A stretch of DNA of 35,411 bases. Source: DASQGA01 sp035535315. Its GTDB lineage: Bacteria; Actinomycetota; Thermoleophilia; Gaiellales; Gaiellaceae. The stretch is from NCBI GenBank assembly GCA_035535315.1, contig DATLQD010000113.1, forward strand, positions 1 through 35,411, in the 5' to 3' direction. Under the pieces are notes generated by a model that saw only the letters and a program-made list of their open reading frames with translations, did not search any database and was not told the DNA's origin. The translations under genes and the position numbers were made by a program. Below, piece after piece: positions 31,295 to 35,411 of this stretch. Positions within the stretch are counted from its first letter, which is position 1. Each line of letters opens with the position of its first letter.

Positions 31295-32517
31295 GCGGCT
31301 CCTTTCATTGATCCTTCGTAGATACCGAGCCCCGTTTCGGGGTCGAAGAAATGGAGAGCGCGGGTGTCCACTGCCACCTCGACGCGATCTCCGAGCTGAA
31401 CCTCCGAGCGGGCGCCGAAGCGCCCGACGATGGTCGTCTTCTGCGGGCGGTCGCCGTCGCCCTGGGCTACCCGCTCATCGCCGACGTCCAGGGCCAGCTC
31501 CTTCACGTCTTCGGTCAGGGCCGGCGTCGCATCGACGGCGAAGTGCACCATGATCTCGGATCCGAGCGCCTCACGAAGCTCCACCTCGCCTTGAAGCCTG
31601 CGATCATCGGGAGCATCCGGGACGAGGGCCACGTCCTCGAGGTCCTCGGGCCTGATCCCGAGGATGACTTCCTTGCCGACCCAATCGCTGAGCGCAGGGT
31701 GGGCCGAGAGCGTCTCCTCCCCGAGCGCGACCCGCTGGCTTCCGGCTACGACCACGAGCCCATTCCCGCTCTGCTCGAGCGTCGCTTCGAGAAGGTTCAT
31801 GGACGGGCTTCCGATGAAGCCGCCCACGAAAATATTGACCGGGTGATCGTAGAGCTCCTGCGGAGGCGCAACCTGCTGCAGCTCGCCCTTCCGCATGACG
31901 GCGACTCGGTCGCCCATCGTCATCGCCTCGACCTGATCGTGAGTGACGTAAATCGTGGTCGTGCCGAGGTCACTCTGGATGCGGCTGATCTCGGCCCTTG
32001 TCTGCACGCGGAGCTTCGCATCGAGGTTCGAGAGCGGCTCGTCCATGAGGAAGGCCTGCGGGCGGCGGACGATGGCCCGGCCCATGGCCACGCGCTGCCG
32101 CTGACCGCCGGACAGCGCGCGCGGCTTTCGCTTCAAAAGCGGCTCGAGGCCGAGAAACGTCGCTGCCTCGTGGACGCGCTTGTCGATCTCGTCCTTCTTC
32201 TCCTTGCGAAGCCGAAGTCCGAAGGCGATGTTGTCGTAGACCGTCAGGTGTGGATAGAGCGCGTAGCTCTGAAAGACCATCGCAATGTCGCGGTCCCGCG
32301 GAGGGACATTGTTCACGGTGCGATCGCCAATCTGGAGGATGCCTTCCGAGATCTCCTCGAGACCCGCCACCATTCTGAGCGCCGTCGTCTTGCCGCAACC
32401 GGACGGCCCGACGAGGACCATGAACTCGCCGTCTTCGACCTCGAGCTCCATCCCCGAGACGGCACGGGTGCCGTCGGGGTAGATCTTGCTCACCCGATCG
32501 AACGTCACACCGGCCAT
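31291..32517 (-). CDS. Carbohydrate ABC transporter ATPase (MsmX/UgpC/MalK type)
   Basis: A 408-residue ATPase. Walker A is GPSGCGKT (37-44), the Q-loop is MVFQSYALYPHLTVYDNI, the signature is ALSGGQRQRVAMGRAIVRRP, Walker B is FLMDEPLSNLD and the switch His is in YVTHDQVEAMTMGDRVAV. The C-terminal part (about 240-408) is the TOBE/MalK-type regulatory region, including SPSMNLLEA and LGIRPEDL. Such ATPases often serve several sugar importers. The ATG at 32517 is preceded by GGAGGG; the frame open upstream lies over the opposite-strand dehydrogenase and is not used. First gene of the transport operon; overlaps the lipoprotein gene by four bases. Confidence 0.95.
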   Translation of the reverse strand: MAGVTFDRVSKIYPDGTRAVSGMELEVEDGEFMVLVGPSGCGKTTALRMVAGLEEISEGILQIGDRTVNNVPPRDRDIAMVFQSYALYPHLTVYDNIAFGLRLRKEKKDEIDKRVHEAATFLGLEPLLKRKPRALSGGQRQRVAMGRAIVRRPQAFLMDEPLSNLDAKLRVQTRAEISRIQSDLGTTTIYVTHDQVEAMTMGDRVAVMRKGELQQVAPPQELYDHPVNIFVGGFIGSPSMNLLEATLEQSGNGLVVVAGSQRVALGEETLSAHPALSDWVGKEVILGIRPEDLEDVALVPDAPDDRRLQGEVELREALGSEIMVHFAVDATPALTEDVKELALDVGDERVAQGDGDRPQKTTIVGRFGARSEVQLGDRVEVAVDTRALHFFDPETGLGIYEGSMKGAA

Positions 32518-32549
32518 CGCCCTCCGTCCCCCGTTGGCTCGAGTCGCGA

Positions 32550-32579
32550 AACTTAGCAACCGCGCGGATTTTCTGTCCC
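32550..32579 (-). promoter_or_regulatory. Predicted promoter of the sugar ABC operon
   Basis: On the minus strand GGGACA (32574-32579), an 18-base spacer, then TAAGTT (32550-32555). The -35 matches TTGACA at four of six positions. It lies in the 99-base divergent gap about 33 bases before the ATPase ATG. No clear repressor operator is visible. Confidence 0.35.
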
Positions 32580-32601
32580 GGGTCCGGGGCCGGGACGCGG
32601 A

Positions 32602-32607
32602 TAGACT
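32602..32607 (+). promoter_or_regulatory. -10 element TAGACT for dehydrogenase gene
   Basis: TAGACT ends nine bases before the GTG at 32617, and no ribosome-binding site is present; leaderless or nearly leaderless transcript predicted. Confidence 0.4.
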
Positions 32608-32616
32608 CGGCGTCCC

Positions 32617-33696
32617 GTGGAGACCTCGACCATCGTCGTCCTCGAAGGGGACGAGACCGGCCAGGAGCTCCTGGAGGAGTCGCTCCGGGTTCTCGCGCCC
32701 GATGTGATCGGGCTCGAGCTCGAGCTGCCCCGCTTCGACCTCTCGCTGGAGAGCCGACGAGCAACGGAGAACGCTGTCGTGCACGAGGCGGCTGCAGCGA
32801 TTCGGGAGGCTGGGCTCGGCCTGAAGGCGGCCACGGTGACGCCAGAGGGGGCCGGCGATGTCGGGAGCCCGAACCGCATCCTGCGCGAGGACATCGGAGG
32901 CCACGTGATCGTCAGGACCGGACGCCGGATTCCCGGTGTCGTGCCGATCGGCGGAGTGCATTTTCCGATCTCGGTCGTCCGCATGGCGGTCGGGGACGCT
33001 TACGGCGCGAAGGAGTGGCGCGAAGGCGAAGGTGAGGACGAGGTGGCGTTTCGGACGGAGCGGATCGAGCGGCGGATCTGCCGCGCCGTGGCCGAGTTCT
33101 CGTTCATTCATGCAGAGCGAACCCGCGCCAAGGTCTTCGGCGGGCCCAAGTACACCGTCAGCCCGGTCTACGAGGGGATGCTGAAGGAGGAGATGGACGA
33201 GGCCGCCAAGCGGCATCCCGAAGTGCCCTACGACCCCCAGCTGATCGACGCGACCTTCGCGCTCCTGATCAGCGCCGCCGGCGAGCCGCTCGTCATTCCC
33301 TCCCTGAATCGGGACGGAGACATCCTGAGCGACCTCGTCCTCCCACTCTTCGGATCGATCGCAGGCTCCGAGTCGCTCCTCGTCGCGTTCGACGAGAGCT
33401 ACAACCCGCGGGCCTTGATCGCCGAGGCGACGCACGGAACCGCACCGGCGCTCTTCGGGAAGAACATTGCCAACCCGATGGCGATGATCCTGGCAGCGGG
33501 CGCGCTCCTTACGCACATCGACGGGAGGGACGCGCGGGCGGCCGGCCGGGCGATCCGCGAGGCGGCGCTCGAGGCGGTCTCGTCAGGGACTCGCACGGCC
33601 GACCTCGGCGGCCACGCGACGACGACCGAGTTCACGGACGACGTGAGCGCGCGCGTGCGGGCGAAGCTCGAGATCTGGGCAACGCTGGATGGTTGA
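32617..33696 (+). CDS. Isocitrate/isopropylmalate dehydrogenase family enzyme
   Basis: A 359-residue member of the beta-decarboxylating dehydrogenase family. The N-terminal GDETGQELLEESL replaces the usual GDGIGPEV. The substrate loop reads GSPNRILREDIGGHVIVR, with a Ser-x-Asn...Leu-Arg pattern. LNRDGDILSDL carries the metal-binding Asp residues, and EATHGTAPALFGKNIANPMAMILA is the cofactor-binding region. The mixture of isocitrate- and isopropylmalate-like features means the substrate cannot be settled; an NAD(P)-dependent isocitrate dehydrogenase is the best guess from the HGTAP..FGK..ANP motif. The start is GTG 32617 with no ribosome-binding site. Divergent from the sugar operon and convergent with the ferredoxin gene. 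No leu genes are nearby. Confidence 0.85.
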   Translation: METSTIVVLEGDETGQELLEESLRVLAPDVIGLELELPRFDLSLESRRATENAVVHEAAAAIREAGLGLKAATVTPEGAGDVGSPNRILREDIGGHVIVRTGRRIPGVVPIGGVHFPISVVRMAVGDAYGAKEWREGEGEDEVAFRTERIERRICRAVAEFSFIHAERTRAKVFGGPKYTVSPVYEGMLKEEMDEAAKRHPEVPYDPQLIDATFALLISAAGEPLVIPSLNRDGDILSDLVLPLFGSIAGSESLLVAFDESYNPRALIAEATHGTAPALFGKNIANPMAMILAAGALLTHIDGRDARAAGRAIREAALEAVSSGTRTADLGGHATTTEFTDDVSARVRAKLEIWATLDG

Positions 33697-33808
33697 TCGG
33701 CGCGGACACGTTAGTTACCGATGAACCATCTAGAGCCCTGAGGCGCGGTGAACCGGCGTATCCCGTTCGGGAACCTTTCGTATCCGCGAGCGAGGCGAAG
33801 CAGCTGGG

Positions 33809-34111
33809 TTAGAGCGGCGGGTTCTGAACGTTGTGCTCGGTTGCGTACTCGTCGACGAGCTCGTTGATGACGTCCATTCCGTCCCCATACGCGTAGTTGA
33901 TCTTGACGAACGGCTCCCACTTCTCGGGAAGCGCATCCTCGGGGAAGATCGCCTCGACCGGGCACTCGGGCTCACACGCGCCGCAGTCGATGCACTCCTC
34001 GGGATCGATGACGAGCATGCGGTCTGCCTGGTGAATGCAGTCGACCGGGCAGACGTCGACGCATGAGAGGTCTTTGATGTCGATGCAGGGCTCGCCGATG
34101 ATGTACGTCAT
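33809..34111 (-). CDS. fdxA: 7Fe-8S ferredoxin
   Basis: A 100-residue FdxA-type ferredoxin carrying one [3Fe-4S] and one [4Fe-4S] cluster, a soluble electron carrier. Cysteines C9, C17, C21, C25, C40, C43, C46 and C50 are arranged as in mycobacterial FdxA; C9, C17 and C50 should hold the 3Fe cluster and C21, C40, C43 and C46 the 4Fe cluster. The C-terminal region after about residue 57 is acidic with aromatic residues, as in the family. The ATG at 34111 lacks a ribosome-binding site but has TAGACT six bases upstream. Partners could be a cytochrome P450 or an oxidoreductase; none is adjacent. Confidence 0.96.
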   Translation of the reverse strand: MTYIIGEPCIDIKDLSCVDVCPVDCIHQADRMLVIDPEECIDCGACEPECPVEAIFPEDALPEKWEPFVKINYAYGDGMDVINELVDEYATEHNVQNPPL

Positions 34112-34117
34112 GCCATG

Positions 34118-34123
34118 AGTCTA
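34118..34123 (-). promoter_or_regulatory. -10 element TAGACT for fdxA
   Basis: On the minus strand TAGACT ends six bases before the fdxA ATG. GGGACA about 19 bases further upstream may be a weak -35. Confidence 0.5.
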
Positions 34124-34161
34124 GTCCGCGCGTTCCGAGGCCTGTCCCGCCTCCGTCTCAC

Positions 34162-34470
34162 CTATGGAACGAGCTCCTCGACGATCTGCGGCGCGCGCTC
34201 GGCGAGAGCCGAACGCACGACGACCCGGTCGAACCCGGCGGTCTGACCGGCCCGCAGACCCGCCGTGTCCGTGTGGTTCGTGTAACCGAGAATGGGGATG
34301 TCCGGGAAGGTCTCGGCGACCTCCTCCGGGTCGACCCGCGCGATGTCGACGATGACGAGATCGGGGGGATCGACGTTCTCCGTCGTGATGATCTTGTGGC
34401 TGGAGCCCAGCAGCGCGTCGAGCTTCCCGCGAAAGAAGACATCGACCCCCGCCAGCAGGATCGTCGCCAC
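34162..34470 (-). CDS. Degenerate response-regulator receiver-like protein
   Basis: A 102-residue single-domain protein that reads as a CheY-like fold: ILLAGVDVFFRGKLDALLG (strand 1/helix 1), LVIVDIARVDPEEV with an aspartate (D42) where the phosphoacceptor sits, IPILGYTNHTDTAGLRAG and a final helix APQIVEELVP. The acidic pair of a true receiver is reduced to a single Asp (D10), and the conserved lysine after strand 5 is not seen (DRVVVRSAL), so phosphorylation is doubtful and a pseudo-receiver adaptor role is more likely. The start is GTG 34470 with TAGGCT six bases upstream. No histidine kinase is nearby. Divergent from the DUF309-GNAT gene. Confidence 0.7.
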   Translation of the reverse strand: MATILLAGVDVFFRGKLDALLGSSHKIITTENVDPPDLVIVDIARVDPEEVAETFPDIPILGYTNHTDTAGLRAGQTAGFDRVVVRSALAERAPQIVEELVP

Positions 34471-34476
34471 GGCCGG

Positions 34477-34482
34477 AGCCTA
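34477..34482 (-). promoter_or_regulatory. -10 element TAGGCT for receiver-like gene
   Basis: On the minus strand TAGGCT ends six bases before the GTG at 34470; leaderless spacing. Confidence 0.5.
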
Positions 34483-34514
34483 CCACCGCTCACAGCGCGC
34501 CAGAAATGCTTTGC

Positions 34515-34520
34515 TAGTTT
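34515..34520 (+). promoter_or_regulatory. -10 element TAGTTT for DUF309-GNAT gene
   Basis: TAGTTT ends six bases before the GTG at 34527; leaderless spacing. It is divergent from the hexamer of the receiver-like gene 32 bases away. Confidence 0.5.
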
Positions 34521-34526
34521 CGAGCG

Positions 34527-35411
34527 GTGGCCGGGGAGGACTACGAACACGGTCTCGAGCTGGCGCGACGCGGCGAGTTCTTCGAGGCGCACGAGGCGTT
34601 CGAGGCGGTCTGGCGCCGGGCCGAGGCCGGCGAACGCGACTTCTACCAGGGGCTCGTGCACACCGTCGTCGCCTGGCTCCAGGCGGAGCGGAGGAACGAG
34701 GTCGGATGCAGGAGGCAGCTCGAGAAGGCACGCCGCAGGCTGACGCCGTACGCGCCGAGCCACGAAGGGCTCGACGTAAGCGGGCTCCTGACCACGCTGG
34801 ACACGGCTTTCGCCTCCTTTCCGACCCTGCCCGAGCTTCGCCTCGTGCCCGCGCTCTTGGACGGCGAGGAGCTTGCGCAGGCGCTGGCCTTCATCCGCGG
34901 GATCCAGGATCGGGACCCCACCGAGAGCAAAGCCTTCGCGCTCGGCGTGGCTTTCCAGCGGCCCGACCTCCCGCTGATCAGGGACCTGAACTTCGTCCGC
35001 GTCGAGGAGCTTCCGCAGGACGCGAGCGCCGCTCGTCTCGCAGCAGACGCAGACCTCCTCCATGCGGATGGAGTCGCGCACCGGAAGATCGTCGTGCACG
35101 GGGAGCAGAGTGCCGCACGGCTCGCGCCGGGATTCCGGGAGCTCGGATGGCGCGTCGACCGAAATCTCGTCATGGCACTCCACGAGCTTCGCCCGCCCGA
35201 GCGGGCTCACGACGTCGTCGAGGTCGAGCGGGCCTCGATCAAGGCCTCGGAGCGAGCGTTCCTGCTCGGTGAGGACGAGACCACAAGCGACGACGAGATC
35301 GAGCAGATCCTTGCGATCTCTACCTTCACCGAGCGGGCGGTGAACGTGCGTGCGTTCGCGGCGTTGGACGCGGGGGGCCCGACGAGCTGGTGCGAGCTCT
35401 ACTCGGACGGG
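34527..35411 (+). CDS. DUF309-GNAT fusion protein (3' end outside window)
   Basis: An open frame of at least 295 codons from GTG 34527 to the last base; no stop falls in the window. Residues 1 to about 105 are a DUF309 helical domain: ARRGEFFEAHEAFEAVWRRA, DFYQGLVHTVVAWLQAERRN and a Leu-rich third helix, with the family Glu-x2-His-Glu and Gln-Gly-Leu residues. After a linker near 110-120, residues from about 125 read as a GNAT-acetyltransferase-like region: FQRPDLPLIRDLNFVRVEELP, then VAHRKIVVHGEQSAARLAPGF and ELGWRVDRNLVMALHELRP. I checked the frame codon by codon and it is uninterrupted across the junction. The acetyl-CoA loop (R/Q-x2-G-x-G/A) is not reached in the window. Function unknown. 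Confidence 0.75.
   Translation, partial: MAGEDYEHGLELARRGEFFEAHEAFEAVWRRAEAGERDFYQGLVHTVVAWLQAERRNEVGCRRQLEKARRRLTPYAPSHEGLDVSGLLTTLDTAFASFPTLPELRLVPALLDGEELAQALAFIRGIQDRDPTESKAFALGVAFQRPDLPLIRDLNFVRVEELPQDASAARLAADADLLHADGVAHRKIVVHGEQSAARLAPGFRELGWRVDRNLVMALHELRPPERAHDVVEVERASIKASERAFLLGEDETTSDDEIEQILAISTFTERAVNVRAFAALDAGGPTSWCELYSDG

Noticed and set aside
32518..33516. N-terminal extension of the ABC ATPase frame by 333 codons
   Set aside because: It lies antisense to the dehydrogenase gene and lacks domain motifs; ATG 32517 has GGAGGG and starts the ATPase fold.
1..35411. Mobile elements, CRISPR arrays, toxin-antitoxin pairs or phage defence genes
   Set aside because: No transposase, integrase, direct-repeat array, Cas, restriction or toxin motif was seen on either strand; nearly all of the window is filled by housekeeping, transport and repair genes.

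Overview
The window is a high-GC, gene-dense stretch of chromosome from an actinobacterium. Gene content (FdxA-type 7Fe ferredoxin, TatA, DUF3105, RmuC, AddAB-like pair, bacterial eRF1-like protein, CsbD-like protein) and frequent GTG starts suggest a deep lineage such as Thermoleophilia (Gaiellales/Solirubrobacterales). That placement is inference from gene style; no rRNA is present. There is no insertion sequence, prophage or CRISPR array. Many genes appear to be transcribed without a leader: a TAnnnT hexamer sits exactly 6-7 bases before the ATG or GTG.

Layout. 1-5.1 kb: a membrane protein, tatA, initiator tRNA-Met, a TM/coiled-coil protein overlapping a Ppx/GppA phosphatase, then (minus strand) nfeD-like, glutamate dehydrogenase and a two-CBS protein. 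5.1-8.0 kb: an APC permease coupled to a formamidase/acetamidase, and a VOC protein. 8.1-11.3 kb: a PepSY protein, tRNA-Leu(UAA) just behind a DUF3105 gene, and a DinG-type Fe-S helicase whose upstream region holds a perfect GAAC-N4-GTTC LexA box. 11.3-12.9 kb: a structured non-coding stretch ending in a strong intrinsic terminator, a CsbD-like stress protein and rmuC. 12.9-16.4 kb: an alpha/beta hydrolase coupled to a bacterial eRF1-family protein, divergent from trxB, which has a SigR/SigH-like promoter; then a zinc-ribbon PAS protein.

16.5-24.3 kb: a DNA-repair block on the minus strand: addB-like, addA-like and nth (endonuclease III), with a small coiled-coil gene downstream and a zinc-ribbon protein upstream. 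Both Add-like subunits carry Fe-S-type cysteines around their nuclease domains.

24.3-32.5 kb: one long minus-strand operon: MsmX/UgpC-type ATPase, sugar-binding lipoprotein, two permeases, a cytoplasmic GH15-type glucosidase, an FAD oxidoreductase and a membrane-anchored beta-helix protein. Most junctions overlap or lie within a few bases. The first permease has about 160 extra residues in an external loop, including an SdrD/Cna-B-like beta-sandwich; this is the most unusual protein here.

32.6-35.4 kb: an isocitrate/isopropylmalate dehydrogenase-family enzyme, ferredoxin, a degenerate receiver protein and, leaving the window, a DUF309-GNAT fusion.

The main candidates for something undescribed are the permease with the built-in beta-sandwich, the LexA box beside an unknown structured RNA, the GGLSQ eRF1-like protein coupled to a hydrolase, and the DUF309-GNAT fusion.
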